64,000 nucleotides of DNA from Microbacteriaceae bacterium (lineage in GTDB: Bacteria > Actinomycetota > Actinomycetes > Actinomycetales > Microbacteriaceae), in the NCBI GenBank assembly GCA_947452675.1, contig CANGDL010000002.1, positions 62,001 through 126,000 of the forward strand, given 5' to 3'. A program made the position numbers and the translations under genes. Shown one piece after another: positions 50,088-60,728 of the stretch. Position 1 is the stretch's first letter. Every line of letters starts with the position of its first letter. The notes under the pieces were generated by a model. The model saw only the letters and a list, made by a program, of their open reading frames with translations. It was not told the DNA's origin and searched no databases.

Positions 50088-50675
50088 TTACCCGAAAGGC
50101 TTTCCCTTCCATGGCCTCTCAAACTTACGGCTGTACTTCAACAACCAGACGATGTACTCAGAAGTAGCAAACTCGTAGGGCGCGTAGTAGAACTTAGCCC
50201 CTGACGGCAACTCGTGGGCACGGATCGTGTTGCTGACTTTCATGTGACGGGTCGCCGCTCGGGCTTTGGCTACATGGTCGATACCAGTAGTGTACTTCTG
50301 GAACCGCACGGCGACTGAAAGCGCCTGGATCAGCTCATCGAAGCGGGTCTCAAGCTCGTCATGGCTTGTTGCGTACGCGATTCCCACCTCTTTAGCCCAG
50401 TCGATGAAGGCGTTTGCCGAACCGTGCCTCATGCCCAGACGAACGTCTAGGTAGGCAGCCTGATCGGTAATCCCGATGGTGCCGAGTTGCTCGCGCATTT
50501 GCTTTTCGAAGCCCAGCCATTCGAATGCCGCCATGACTGACAAGCTTTCATCGTCATGGCCCAGAGAGTGTTCCGCGATCAAGTACGCAGGTAGTTTGCG
50601 CACGACCTTACGTGGAATGGGCTTACGCTTCCCTCTTGACTTGCTGTGTTTCTTTGTCTGGTTCTGATTAGACAT
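50088..50675 (-). CDS. Uncharacterised 195-residue element protein with basic N-terminus
   Basis: Not recognised. The first 35 residues are strongly basic (TKKHSKSRGKRKPIPRKVVRK), as in proteins that bind nucleic acid, then a helical domain (DESLSVMAAFEWLGFEKQMREQL, HDELETRFDELIQALSVAVRFQKY) and a Tyr/Phe-rich end. AGGAGGACGTC before the ATG is a strong ribosome site. It ends 11 bp from the nuclease gene, convergent. It could be an accessory or control factor for that module, but nothing in it proves this. Confidence 0.6.
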   Translation of the reverse strand: MSNQNQTKKHSKSRGKRKPIPRKVVRKLPAYLIAEHSLGHDDESLSVMAAFEWLGFEKQMREQLGTIGITDQAAYLDVRLGMRHGSANAFIDWAKEVGIAYATSHDELETRFDELIQALSVAVRFQKYTTGIDHVAKARAATRHMKVSNTIRAHELPSGAKFYYAPYEFATSEYIVWLLKYSRKFERPWKGKPFG

Positions 50676-50855
50676 GACGTCCTCCTGGTTAGGGGACGGC
50701 AGGTGGCTGGGGTTTCTGTCCGAGGCTTCGGTTTCTGGGTTCTGCTATCTGTCGTCGGTTCTTTTGCTGTAGTTCATTTCTACAACCACCCCCAGACATC
50801 TATGCGCCCGTTATGCCAGATAAGCCGTCCTCACCCATGTTTACCCATCTGGGGT

Positions 50856-51710
50856 TCAGAATCCCCAAGGCGGTAGGTCAGGGTTCAGGGCTCGGATTTC
50901 TATTTCACTCCAGGTGTCGTATCTCCAACAGGACCCGTCCCAGATCCAGATGAGTCCTGTGTTTAGACCTGGGGTATGAACAGCCCACACTTCCGATATC
51001 TCAGAAGGCAGATCCGGGCCTGGCCTATCTACAACGGCTTCACCCGTCTGATCCCACATCGTTCTAGCTGCAGGGTGTAGTCGGTCGATCCAGACAAACA
51101 GAACGCCTATCTTGCCGACGGAGGTGGCAGGCCGGAGCTTCTCGATGTTCTGTGAGTCGAAGGTTAGTTCTACGGCCTCGGAAACCTCCATGGCAAATCC
51201 ACCGTACTCACCTCTATGGATGGTGGCTATACCGACTGTGGGGTTCACCTTGTTGCCTAAAATCAGTCCGATGCCTAGGTCTGCCAGATCCAAGAACAAC
51301 CTATGTGTTTCCGGTGGATACTGTTCCCGCGGGAGAATGGGAAGATCACATGTCTCGTCTAAGTTGACCTCGATTTCCCGAAGCAACAGAGGTAGAGCTT
51401 TAGCCAACGGCTTGGCCTGGGGGTTTAGGTCTGCGATTAGAACCACCGTCCAGTAGAAGGAAGAGCCCGGGATCAAGATGGTGTTCCGATTGTGCTTTGT
51501 GAGCGCCTTACCGAGCTGAAGCATAGGAGAGTTCAGCGCGGCCGTTACTTCGAGTAGCCCAACCTCACCTTGTTCGTCGGAAATAGAGAAATCGGCGATC
51601 GATGCTGGAACGTTGTCTTGGAAGGTGAGACTTAGCCCGGTCTTGTGGGAATAGAGGGCAGCAGCTAGAGCGTCTGCGGGTGATGCTGTTGCGGTTGAGG
51701 GATTGCTCAT
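50856..51710 (-). CDS. Uncharacterised 284-residue protein, possible PD-(D/E)XK-like fold
   Basis: Not recognised. A soluble protein whose N-terminal part reads ADFSISDEQGEVGLLEVTAAL: an Asp, a turn, then a strand ending Glu-Val-Thr, the arrangement of many degenerate PD-(D/E)XK nuclease domains in which Thr takes the place of Lys. The C-terminal half has several Trp (IWIWDGSCWRYDTWSE). AGAGGTAG eight bases before the ATG sets the start. It is the last gene before the right att site. A nuclease role is a guess from one motif; a defence function is suggested by the island context. Confidence 0.6.
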   Translation of the reverse strand: MSNPSTATASPADALAAALYSHKTGLSLTFQDNVPASIADFSISDEQGEVGLLEVTAALNSPMLQLGKALTKHNRNTILIPGSSFYWTVVLIADLNPQAKPLAKALPLLLREIEVNLDETCDLPILPREQYPPETHRLFLDLADLGIGLILGNKVNPTVGIATIHRGEYGGFAMEVSEAVELTFDSQNIEKLRPATSVGKIGVLFVWIDRLHPAARTMWDQTGEAVVDRPGPDLPSEISEVWAVHTPGLNTGLIWIWDGSCWRYDTWSEIEIRALNPDLPPWGF

Positions 51711-51771
51711 TTTGTGTCTACCTCTGTCCGTTCGGGGTGCCTGTCACTTATGACTATGCCCTAGGCCTAGG

Positions 51772-51795
51772 ACACTTACGACAAGACTTACGACA
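51772..51795 (+). repeat. Tandem 12-bp repeats, putative integrase arm sites (right)
   Basis: Two head-to-tail copies of the same 12-mer as at the left end; the second (AGACTTACGACA) is exact and the first has one change (ACACTTACGACA). They lie 56 bp inside the right att site, in the same orientation as the left pair. Confidence 0.65.
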
Positions 51796-51816
51796 GAAAG
51801 GGTAGGGTAAAAGAAA

Positions 51817-51840
51817 ACTCCCCCTATTTCTAGGGGGAGT
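51817..51840 (-). terminator. Element-borne replacement terminator for tRNA-Ala
   Basis: Perfect 10-bp stem ACTCCCCCTA / TAGGGGGAGT with a four-base loop, GAAA on the minus strand, then TTTTCTTTT on the minus strand. It lies 11 bp past the tRNA 3' end on the element side and so ends tRNA transcription before the element. The loop and U-run copy those of the displaced native terminator. Confidence 0.88.
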
Positions 51841-51850
51841 AATCGAAGGG

Positions 51851-51868
51851 GTGGAGACTAGGGGGGTC
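51851..51868. other. attR: right end repeat within the tRNA-Ala 3' end
   Basis: GTGGAGACTA and following bases repeat the left end (16 of 18 identical). It covers the acceptor-stem 3' strand and part of the T-stem of tRNA-Ala, the usual attachment site for tyrosine integrases. Confidence 0.72.
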
Positions 51869-51924
51869 GAACCCCTGACCCCCTGCTTGCAAAGCAGGTG
51901 CTCTACCAACTGAGCTAAGTCCCC
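51852..51924 (-). tRNA. alaT: tRNA-Ala (anticodon TGC)
   Basis: Reading the minus strand: acceptor GGGGACT pairs with AGTCTCC (one G-U), D-loop AGCTCAGTTGGTAGAGC, anticodon stem CCTGC/GCAGG around TTTGCAA with anticodon TGC, T-loop GGTTCGACC. CCA is not encoded in order. Fully intact despite the element placed at its 3' end. It is paired with tRNA-Ile behind gyrA, as in other actinobacteria. Confidence 0.97.
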
Positions 51925-51991
51925 GGATTTTGAATCTGGGTGGTGCCTTTGTTACTTCGGTTCAGAACCTTCTTTTGGTGAAGAAGCTTCC

Positions 51992-52068
51992 TGGTGGGCC
52001 TAGGAGGACTTGAACCTCCGACCTCTTCATTATCAGTGAAGCGCTCTAACCACCTGAGCTATAGGCCC
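51992..52068 (-). tRNA. ileT: tRNA-Ile (anticodon GAT)
   Basis: Acceptor GGGCCTA pairs with TAGGCCC, D-arm AGCTCAGGTGGTTAGAGC, anticodon stem CTTCA/TGAAG around CTGATAA with anticodon GAT, T-loop GGTTCAAGTCC. CCA is encoded directly after the discriminator A. It precedes tRNA-Ala by 67 bp on the same strand. Confidence 0.97.
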
Positions 52069-52128
52069 GTAGAACCTCTATGACTTTACACGAAATATTT
52101 TGTGAGTGCAAAATCTTGCTTAAATAGA

Positions 52129-52159
52129 GAAGGCTCCGGGCCGTAAGCCCAGAGCCTTC
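52129..52159 (-). terminator. Probable terminator after the gyrA-DUF3566 transcript
   Basis: A 13-bp stem with one mismatch and a five-base loop (arms GAAGGCTC-C-GGGC and GCCC-A-GAGCCTTC), 15 bp behind the DUF3566 stop. The downstream minus-strand sequence (TCTATTTAAG) is T-rich only in part, so termination may be incomplete. Confidence 0.6.
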
Positions 52160-52174
52160 CTCGCTTTTGGAAGC

Positions 52175-52597
52175 TTAGTTGTTGGTGAATCCGATCGAGA
52201 TTCCACCGGTAATGCGGCCAATCACATTGAAAATCAGCGCACAAACACCTGTCAGCAGTGTGCCTAAAACGATGTTGAAGAATGCCAGTGTGGTTGCAAA
52301 TGATAAAACTCGAGGCAAGCTCAGCTGTGCGCCGATGTCTGAACCAGAACCGCCGATAACCGAGTTGACCAAGCTGTTTAGCGAACCGAACAGACCGGTC
52401 TGGCTTACGACTGCCCAAAGCAAAATGAAACCGATAATGGTTGCGATGCCCATGGCAACGGTCACCAACAGGGCCACGCGAACCGCAGACCAGAAGTCGA
52501 TGTGCACCAACTTCAGTTTTACTTGCTTTTGGGGAGTCATGTTGCGCTTCACTGCGCTAATGGTCGACGCGGCTCCTGCCTTTATCTTGTCTCTCAT
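52175..52597 (-). CDS. DUF3566 membrane protein
   Basis: A 140-residue protein: a basic N-terminus ([18 protein letters not shown]), [38 protein letters not shown] (the DUF3566 signature and first helix), a polar loop with [13 protein letters not shown], and a second helix ([22 protein letters not shown]). It is the homologue of the gene after gyrA in mycobacteria (Rv0007 position), of unknown function. Its ATG overlaps the gyrA stop by 4 bp. It lacks the long N-terminal extension found in some homologues. Confidence 0.9.
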   Translation of the reverse strand: MRDKIKAGAASTISAVKRNMTPQKQVKLKLVHIDFWSAVRVALLVTVAMGIATIIGFILLWAVVSQTGLFGSLNSLVNSVIGGSGSDIGAQLSLPRVLSFATTLAFFNIVLGTLLTGVCALIFNVIGRITGGISIGFTNN

Positions 52598-55149
52598 TCG
52601 GTCTCTCCTTCTTCACCTTCGGCATCTTCTAGGCCATCGGCATTGGTTTCAAGGTTACGCTCAGTGTTCTTAGCAAGTCCAATGATGTTGTCATCGTCTT
52701 CGAATCGAGCGAACACAACACCCATTGTGTCGCGACCCTTAGCCGGAACCTCGCTCACTGCTGAACGAACCACCTTACCCGAGGCTAGAACTACAAGAAC
52801 TTCGTCCTCTTCGGTGACAATCTGCGCGCCAACTAGGTCGCCACGCTTTTCTTCGAGTTTGGCAACCTTGATTCCGAGACCACCGCGGTTTTGTGGACGA
52901 TACTGATCAACCGAGGTGCGTTTTGCATAGCCACCTTCGGTGACCACGAATACGAAAGTCTCATCTGCATCGTTGATAACAGATGCCGACAGCAGGTGAT
53001 CGCCTGAACGGAAGTGCATGCCGATGTTTCCAGAGGTGTCACGACCCATTGGGCGCAAGCTTTCGTCGCTGGCTGAGAAGCGGATCGACATGCCCTTGTG
53101 CGAAACAAGAAGAAGGTCGTCTGACTCTGAAGCTAGAAGTGCTGAAACAAGTTCATCGCCTTCGCGAAGCTTGATCGCGATGATTCCACCGGTTCGAGCG
53201 GTGTCATAGGCATCAAGCGCGGTCTTCTTGACCAAACCTTCGCGAGTTGCAAGAACTAGATAAGGGGCCTGCTTGTAATCCTTGAGGTCAAGAACCTGAG
53301 CGACCTGCTCATCCGGCTGCAGGGCTAGCAAGTTAGCCACGTGCTGGCCCTTGGTGTCTCGGCCGGCTTCTAGAACTTCGTAAGCCTTGGTGCGATAAAC
53401 GCGGCCCTTGTTGGTGAAGAACAACAACCAGTGGTGGGTTGTGGTCACGAAGAAGTGTTCAACCACGTCATCTGCACGAAGGTTGGCGCCCTTCACACCC
53501 TTGCCGCCGCGGTGCTGCTGGCGATAGTTGTCACTCTTGGTGCGCTTGATGTAGCCACCACGGGTAAGCGAGATAACCATCTCTTCTTCAGGGATAAGGT
53601 CTTCCATCGAAACATCGCCATCAAAGCCGGCGATAATCGTGCTTCGGCGGTCGTCACCGTGCTTGGCAACAACCTCCTCGAGTTCTTCACTGATGATGCT
53701 GCGCTGACGAACTGGGTCGGCAATGATTGCCTTGAAGTCAAGAATCTGAGCCTCAAGTTCGGCCGCTTCATCAATGATTTTTTGGCGCTCAAGTGCTGCC
53801 AGCTGTCGTAGCTGCATGTTTAGAATCGCACGAGCCTGCAGTTCGTCGATTGAGAGCAAGCCCATCAAACCATCGCGAGCTTCTTCAACGTTTGCGCTCT
53901 TGCGAATCAAAGCGATTACGGCGTCGAGTGCGTCGAGTGCCTTTAGGTAACCGCGAAGAATGTGTGCACGTTCTTCGGCCTTCTTCAGGCGGAACTGTGT
54001 GCGACGAACAATAACCTCAACCTGGTGAGCAACCCAGTTGGTGATAAAACCATCCAGGCTCAGAGTGCGAGGGACGCCGTCAACCAGGGCCAACATGTTG
54101 GCACTGAAGTTCTCCTGAAGCGGGGTCAGCTTGTAAAGGTTGTTTAGAACGACACGAGCAACCGCATCCTTCTTCAAAACAACTACCAAGCGCTGACCGG
54201 TTCGACCTGAGGTTTCGTCACGGATGTCGGCGATGCCAGAAAGGCGGCCCTCCTTGACTAGTCCGGCGATCTTCTCGGCCAAGTTGTCAGGGTTTACCTG
54301 ATATGGCAGCTCGGTGACCACTAGACAGGTGCGACCCTGAAGTTCTTCAACGTTGATGATCGCGCGCATAGTGATTGAGCCGCGACCGGTACGGTAAGCC
54401 TCTTCGATGCCCTTACGACCAAGGATGTGTGCGCCTGTCGGGAAGTCTGGGCCCTTAATGCGCTCAATTAGCGCCTCAAGAAGTTCTTCGTTGGTAGCTT
54501 CTGGGTTCTTTAGGTACCACTGGGCGCCATCGGCAACTTCACGAAGGTTGTGAGGTGGGATATTGGTTGCCATACCCACGGCGATGCCGATCGAACCGTT
54601 GATTAGCAGGTTCGGGATTCGGCTTGGAAGAACGGTTGGTTCCTGAGTACGGCCGTCATAGTTGTCCTGGAAATCGACGGTGTCTTCGTCGATATCGCGA
54701 ACCATCTCCATAGCCAACTGGGCCATGCGGCATTCGGTATAACGAGGGGCAGCGGCAGGGTCGTTGCCCGGTGAACCAAAGTTTCCCTGGCCAGAGATCA
54801 GTGGGTAACGTAGGTTCCAGTCCTGGGTCAAGCGAACCATGGTGTCATAGATGGCACTGTCACCGTGTGGGTGGAATTGGCCCATTACGTCACCTACGAC
54901 GCGTGAACACTTTGAGAACTGCTTGTCTGGACGGTAGCCGCCATCAAACATTGCATAGATAACGCGGCGGTGAACCGGCTTTAGGCCATCTCGAACGTCT
55001 GGCAAGGCGCGGCCCACGATGACGCTCATTGCATAGTCGAGGTAGCTGCGTTGCATCTCGACCTGAAGGTCGACCTGCTCGATGTTGTCGCGAAGCGCTG
55101 GGACGCCCGCCGGAGTTGTGTCTGGCACGTTGGTAGTTTCGTCAGCCAT
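52594..55149 (-). CDS. gyrA: DNA gyrase subunit A
   Basis: An 851-residue subunit of the type II topoisomerase that puts negative supercoils into DNA. The winged-helix QRDR segment [17 protein letters not shown] has the Ser at the usual quinolone-sensitive place, the catalytic Tyr is in [10 protein letters not shown], and the C-terminal pinwheel carries the gyrase box [11 protein letters not shown]. The tail ends in an acidic stretch ([18 protein letters not shown]). It lies 32 bp behind gyrB on the same strand and continues into DUF3566. Confidence 0.98.
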   Translation of the reverse strand: MADETTNVPDTTPAGVPALRDNIEQVDLQVEMQRSYLDYAMSVIVGRALPDVRDGLKPVHRRVIYAMFDGGYRPDKQFSKCSRVVGDVMGQFHPHGDSAIYDTMVRLTQDWNLRYPLISGQGNFGSPGNDPAAAPRYTECRMAQLAMEMVRDIDEDTVDFQDNYDGRTQEPTVLPSRIPNLLINGSIGIAVGMATNIPPHNLREVADGAQWYLKNPEATNEELLEALIERIKGPDFPTGAHILGRKGIEEAYRTGRGSITMRAIINVEELQGRTCLVVTELPYQVNPDNLAEKIAGLVKEGRLSGIADIRDETSGRTGQRLVVVLKKDAVARVVLNNLYKLTPLQENFSANMLALVDGVPRTLSLDGFITNWVAHQVEVIVRRTQFRLKKAEERAHILRGYLKALDALDAVIALIRKSANVEEARDGLMGLLSIDELQARAILNMQLRQLAALERQKIIDEAAELEAQILDFKAIIADPVRQRSIISEELEEVVAKHGDDRRSTIIAGFDGDVSMEDLIPEEEMVISLTRGGYIKRTKSDNYRQQHRGGKGVKGANLRADDVVEHFFVTTTHHWLLFFTNKGRVYRTKAYEVLEAGRDTKGQHVANLLALQPDEQVAQVLDLKDYKQAPYLVLATREGLVKKTALDAYDTARTGGIIAIKLREGDELVSALLASESDDLLLVSHKGMSIRFSASDESLRPMGRDTSGNIGMHFRSGDHLLSASVINDADETFVFVVTEGGYAKRTSVDQYRPQNRGGLGIKVAKLEEKRGDLVGAQIVTEEDEVLVVLASGKVVRSAVSEVPAKGRDTMGVVFARFEDDDNIIGLAKNTERNLETNADGLEDAEGEEGETE

Positions 55150-55181
55150 GATTTCTCTTCTCTAAATCTCTTGTCGGCGGC

Positions 55182-57366
<2,185 letters not shown>

Positions 57367-57864
57367 CTATCCGTATGTGTCTCGAGGGCCTCGGCCTGGC
57401 ACCGATCTTGGCCCCTTTTTCCAACTCGGGGCATCTGGCCCAAGCAGCTTTAAAGTTGTGATATCAACCCCCGGATGCGCCTCGCGAATCATCTCCAGAA
57501 TCTGCGTCTGCATAAGACGGAGTTGGGTTGCCCAAGCCGTTGATTTACATCGAATCGTGAGAATTCCGTTTATTAGAGCCTCTGGGTGAGTTGCCGCTGC
57601 GTTCGTGTCGCCAACGATTTGGGCCCAGTTGTTGAACAGCTCGGCTTCGGCAAGTTGTGATTCCCACCTGAACGACTTCAAAAGATCGTCAAGGCCAGAG
57701 CCCGCCTTGATTGGGTCGCGTCCGGGTTCGAAAGGGCGAGAGTTCTTCTTGGCAGCCTTTTCGGCAATGCGTTTGGCGTCACGGCTAAGTCGACCTGTCA
57801 CCGCATCGCGCATTCGCCAATAAAATTCTTGGGCGAAGTCTGACTTCTCGGGGTTTTCAGCCAT
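57367..57864 (-). CDS. DciA-like protein (DUF721)
   Basis: A 165-residue protein with a disordered, basic N-terminal half (AKRIAEKAAKKNSRPFEPGRDPIKAGSG) and a C-terminal DUF721 KH-like domain (FNNWAQIVGDTNAAATHPEALINGILTIRCKSTAWATQLRLMQTQILEMIREAHPG). DciA proteins load or recruit the replicative helicase in bacteria without DnaC. Its place between recF and gyrB is conserved in actinobacteria (Rv0004 in M. tuberculosis). The ATG overlaps the end of recF by 8 bp. Confidence 0.92.
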   Translation of the reverse strand: MAENPEKSDFAQEFYWRMRDAVTGRLSRDAKRIAEKAAKKNSRPFEPGRDPIKAGSGLDDLLKSFRWESQLAEAELFNNWAQIVGDTNAAATHPEALINGILTIRCKSTAWATQLRLMQTQILEMIREAHPGVDITTLKLLGPDAPSWKKGPRSVPGRGPRDTYG

Positions 57865-59068
57865 TGCTCACCTCTGCGCCAGAGTCAGCCTCCGCGTCCG
57901 CAGTGACCTTTCCCTGTTTCACGTGGAACACTGTGGCAACTAGTTCGTTCGGAACATCCTCGGCTACGGCGGCGGTGATTAAGACTTGTTCGTTAGCAGC
58001 AACCATGCCGGCTAAGCGAGCACGTCTACCGGCGTCGAGTTCAGCAAAGACATCATCCAGGATCAAAATCGGGTCGCCCGTCCGGGTTTCGGCGCGCAAT
58101 AAAGCGATGGACGCCAAACGCAACGCCAAAGCATAAGACCAGCTCTCGCCGTGGCTGGCGTATCCCTTTGCCGGCAAGCTGCCAAGCATTAGCACCAGGT
58201 CATCGCGATGTGGACCAACAAGTGTGATTCCACGCTCGAGTTCTTTGACTCGCACGTTTGCAAGTTTGGTGCTGTAAAGAGCCTCGATTTCGGCCCGATC
58301 CGCGGTCTGGATGTACTCCAAATCATCCGAATCGTCATCATCGCCCCAACCACTAGGTATCGAGATGCCCAGCAAAGAGCTTTTCACCAGGATTCGGGGC
58401 TCATTATTCGCAATCGCAATTGATTGGTATGCCTCAAAGAGGTGAGGGCGTAGGCGTTCAACTAAGTCGACGCGGGCGGCGATTATTTCAGACCCGTATG
58501 AAACCAGGCTCTGATCCCAGGCATCAAGGGTGCTCAAAGCACTGCCCCTGGCACCGGTTTGACGTGCCGTCTTTAACAGTGTGTTCCGCTGCTTCAAAAC
58601 ACGCTCATAATCGCTATAAACACCGGCAAATCTTGGCCAAACCTGAATCACAAGTTCATCAATGAATGCCCTACGGTTGGTCGGGTCGCGCTTCACGATG
58701 TCGAGGTCCTCCGGCGCGAAGGTTACTGAATTCACAAGTCCGAGAATGTCACGCACTCGTGGTGCGGGCGATTTATTGATTCGTGCTTTATTGGCACTCT
58801 CACGATTTAGCTCAATTTCAAGCAAAATGTCGCGATCCGCATGGCTCGCCATAGCTCGGATGGCGGCCTGCGGCTCATCCTGCTTGATGAGCGGCAAGTA
58901 ACCCGCAACTCTGTGACTCGACAGGGTCGATAGGTAACGGATTGCCTCCACGAGGTTTGTCTTACCCTGACCGTTTGGACCCACAAGTAGATTCACTCCA
59001 GGCTTGAGGGCAATTTCGGCATTCTTGTAATTACGAAAAGAGGTCAGCGACAGATGCTTAATAAACAT
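57857..59068 (-). CDS. recF: DNA replication and repair protein RecF
   Basis: A 403-residue SMC-like ATPase that helps load RecA at gaps. The N-terminal FRNYKNAEIALKPGVNLLVGPNGQGKTNLVEAIRYLS carries Walker A; FAPEDLDIVKRDPTNRRAFIDELV and the C-terminal YALALRLASIALLRAET (signature region) with PILILDDVFAELDAGRRARL (Walker B and D-loop) follow. Full length. It is 38 bp behind dnaN. Confidence 0.97.
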   Translation of the reverse strand: MFIKHLSLTSFRNYKNAEIALKPGVNLLVGPNGQGKTNLVEAIRYLSTLSSHRVAGYLPLIKQDEPQAAIRAMASHADRDILLEIELNRESANKARINKSPAPRVRDILGLVNSVTFAPEDLDIVKRDPTNRRAFIDELVIQVWPRFAGVYSDYERVLKQRNTLLKTARQTGARGSALSTLDAWDQSLVSYGSEIIAARVDLVERLRPHLFEAYQSIAIANNEPRILVKSSLLGISIPSGWGDDDDSDDLEYIQTADRAEIEALYSTKLANVRVKELERGITLVGPHRDDLVLMLGSLPAKGYASHGESWSYALALRLASIALLRAETRTGDPILILDDVFAELDAGRRARLAGMVAANEQVLITAAVAEDVPNELVATVFHVKQGKVTADAEADSGAEVSNG

Positions 59069-59106
59069 CCGTCACCGACCTCTTTCTAAGATTTTTGTAG
59101 TTCTAG

Positions 59107-60276
59107 TTAGCGAACGAGCAGGTTTGGCTGCAACAGGTAACGATAGCTGTCTGAGTCTGTCTTTTCCTTCGCGCCGTGGCTTGAAATCAAGACGGGGCCA
59201 GGCTTGTTTGGGTTGTCATTATTCGTAAAAGCGATTTTTACGAATTCTGAGTGAACACCGGCTAATCCGTCGATTAGGAACTGAGGCTTGAGCGAGACCA
59301 CAATTTCCTTGCCTTCTAGCTCAGCGCTGATGTTTTCAGAGGCCTGCGCTGTTTCGTTGCCGGTGGCCTCGAGTGCAACTGATCCCTGGTCGAAGCTGTA
59401 GCGAAGCGGACTTTCGCGCTCTAGAACCAATGAGACGCGTCTGGTTGAATCGATCAGATCTTGAGTTGCAATTACGGCGTAATTTTCGATGTTATCTGGG
59501 AACAGGCTTTTTACCGGTGGGAAGTTTCCCTTAAGAAGTAACGATGTAACGGATCGGTTATTCGCTTTGAAGGCAATCATTTCGCGGTCATCTGACTTAG
59601 TGATCGAAATTGATATTTCACCTTGGTTTCCGAAAGTTTTAGCTACTTCCTGGAGAGTTCTGGCCGGAACAAGTGCAACAGCCCCCACTCCAGCGGGATT
59701 AGAAGACCAGGCTGCTTCGCGCAACGCAACGCGGTAGCGGTCGGTTGCGACGAAGGAAATTGACTTTTCACCCGCTTCTAGCTGGACACCGGTTAGAACT
59801 GGAGTTACATCATCCTTGGATGCCGCAACCGCAACCTGGTGTACTGCGTTAGCGAAAGCTTCGCCGGTGATTGTCCCCGAAATGGCTGGGATCTCAGGAA
59901 GGGTTGGATATTCCTCGACGGGCATGGTCAAAAGAGAGAACTTGGTGGAACCACAACTAACAACTACCTTCGACCCTTCAGTTGTGAAGTCAACTGGCGC
60001 ATTTGGGAGCTTGCTCGCAATTTCAGAAAGTAGGCGGCCAGAAACCAATACACGACCAGAGTCTTCAACTTTGGCAACGATCTCTGCCTGGGCAGAAACC
60101 TCGTAGTCAAAAACTGAGAGGCGAAGCGCATTTGCGTCAGCCTCGATCAGGATGCCTCCCAGAATTGGCAATGTGGTTCTCTGAGGCAGAAGGCGCACGG
60201 CAAATGAAACTGCTTCGCTAAGCACGTCTTTATTGACTTGGAACTTCAAAGGTCTCCCCGAATCTGCTTTGATCAT
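59107..60276 (-). CDS. dnaN: DNA polymerase III beta subunit (sliding clamp)
   Basis: A 389-residue clamp made of three similar domains: LKFQVNKDVLSEAVSFAVRLLPQRTTLPILGGILIEA at the start, AVHQVAVAASKDDVTPVLTGVQLEA in the second and the C-terminal PVLISSHGAKEKTDSDSYRYLLQPNLL with the partner-binding pocket region. It holds polymerase III and other repair enzymes on DNA. The track start is a TTG at 60279; the ATG directly after it (60276) is the more likely start. No clear Shine-Dalgarno sequence. Confidence 0.97.
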   Translation of the reverse strand: MIKADSGRPLKFQVNKDVLSEAVSFAVRLLPQRTTLPILGGILIEADANALRLSVFDYEVSAQAEIVAKVEDSGRVLVSGRLLSEIASKLPNAPVDFTTEGSKVVVSCGSTKFSLLTMPVEEYPTLPEIPAISGTITGEAFANAVHQVAVAASKDDVTPVLTGVQLEAGEKSISFVATDRYRVALREAAWSSNPAGVGAVALVPARTLQEVAKTFGNQGEISISITKSDDREMIAFKANNRSVTSLLLKGNFPPVKSLFPDNIENYAVIATQDLIDSTRRVSLVLERESPLRYSFDQGSVALEATGNETAQASENISAELEGKEIVVSLKPQFLIDGLAGVHSEFVKIAFTNNDNPNKPGPVLISSHGAKEKTDSDSYRYLLQPNLLVR

Positions 60277-60728
60277 CAAAGCATTGGTTTCTAGGGCTTA
60301 ATCTTGGCACAGATCGAGGACAAATCGGCTCTGTTTGGCGGTTTCCATGGTTTTCTGTAGTTCTGTAAATCGTTATGGATTTATATCAATATTTAATTCT
60401 TTAAAACAAGATTATTAACACCTGTGGAAACTGTGGATAAGTGCTGATATCCCAGTGAAGTTCATGGAACTACATCGATGAAAGATGTTTACACAGCTGT
60501 GGATTAATCTGTGGATAACTGAGCAGCCTGTGAATTCTAATTTTTAGATTCACATATCAGGATGGCTTTACTAACCGAATCTCCGAAGTTATCCACAGTT
60601 ATCCACAGACATGTTCATATGTAAGTTTTCTTGAAAACCAAGTAAAAATAGCCCCTGGACTGATGTCTGGAGCTAATTAAATGTTAGAACTCTCACTTGA
60701 AGGTTGAGAGTTGTGGATAACTTTCGGC
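60277..60728. other. oriC: chromosomal replication origin between dnaN and dnaA
   Basis: A 452-bp gene-free region. Exact DnaA boxes (TTATCCACA or its complement) are at 60432-60440, 60510-60518, 60589-60597, 60599-60607 and 60712-60720; near-matches are at 60423 and 60498. The first two and the last are in one orientation and the 60589/60599 pair in the other. An AT-rich stretch at about 60381-60420 (TTATATCAATATTTAATTC and on) next to the box cluster is the likely unwinding element. Position between dnaA and dnaN is the actinobacterial standard. Confidence 0.95.

Larger units (their letters stand above)
44136..51868. mobile_element. 7.7-kb integrative element in the 3' end of tRNA-Ala(TGC)
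   Basis: Bounded by near-identical att repeats, the right one being part of an intact tRNA-Ala. A tyrosine integrase is the first gene inside the left end; matching tandem 12-bp repeats lie inside both ends; a hairpin terminator inside the right end replaces the one pushed away. Contents: integrase, a possible replication/WH-type gene, three tiny genes, two convergent or divergent unknowns, an EcoRI-family methylase with a DUF262-HNH nuclease, and two further unknown genes. No portal, capsid, relaxase or conjugation gene is present, so it is a satellite-like or defence island, not a complete prophage or ICE. Confidence 0.85.

Noticed and set aside
50676-50855. Small gene in the 180 bp between two minus-strand element genes
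   Set aside because: Only frames running out from neighbouring sequence were seen, without ribosome site or conserved pattern; it is most likely promoter and leader of the 50675 gene.
44136-51868. Complete prophage or conjugative element
   Set aside because: No capsid, portal, terminase, tail, relaxase, coupling protein or type IV secretion gene is present; the element is too small.
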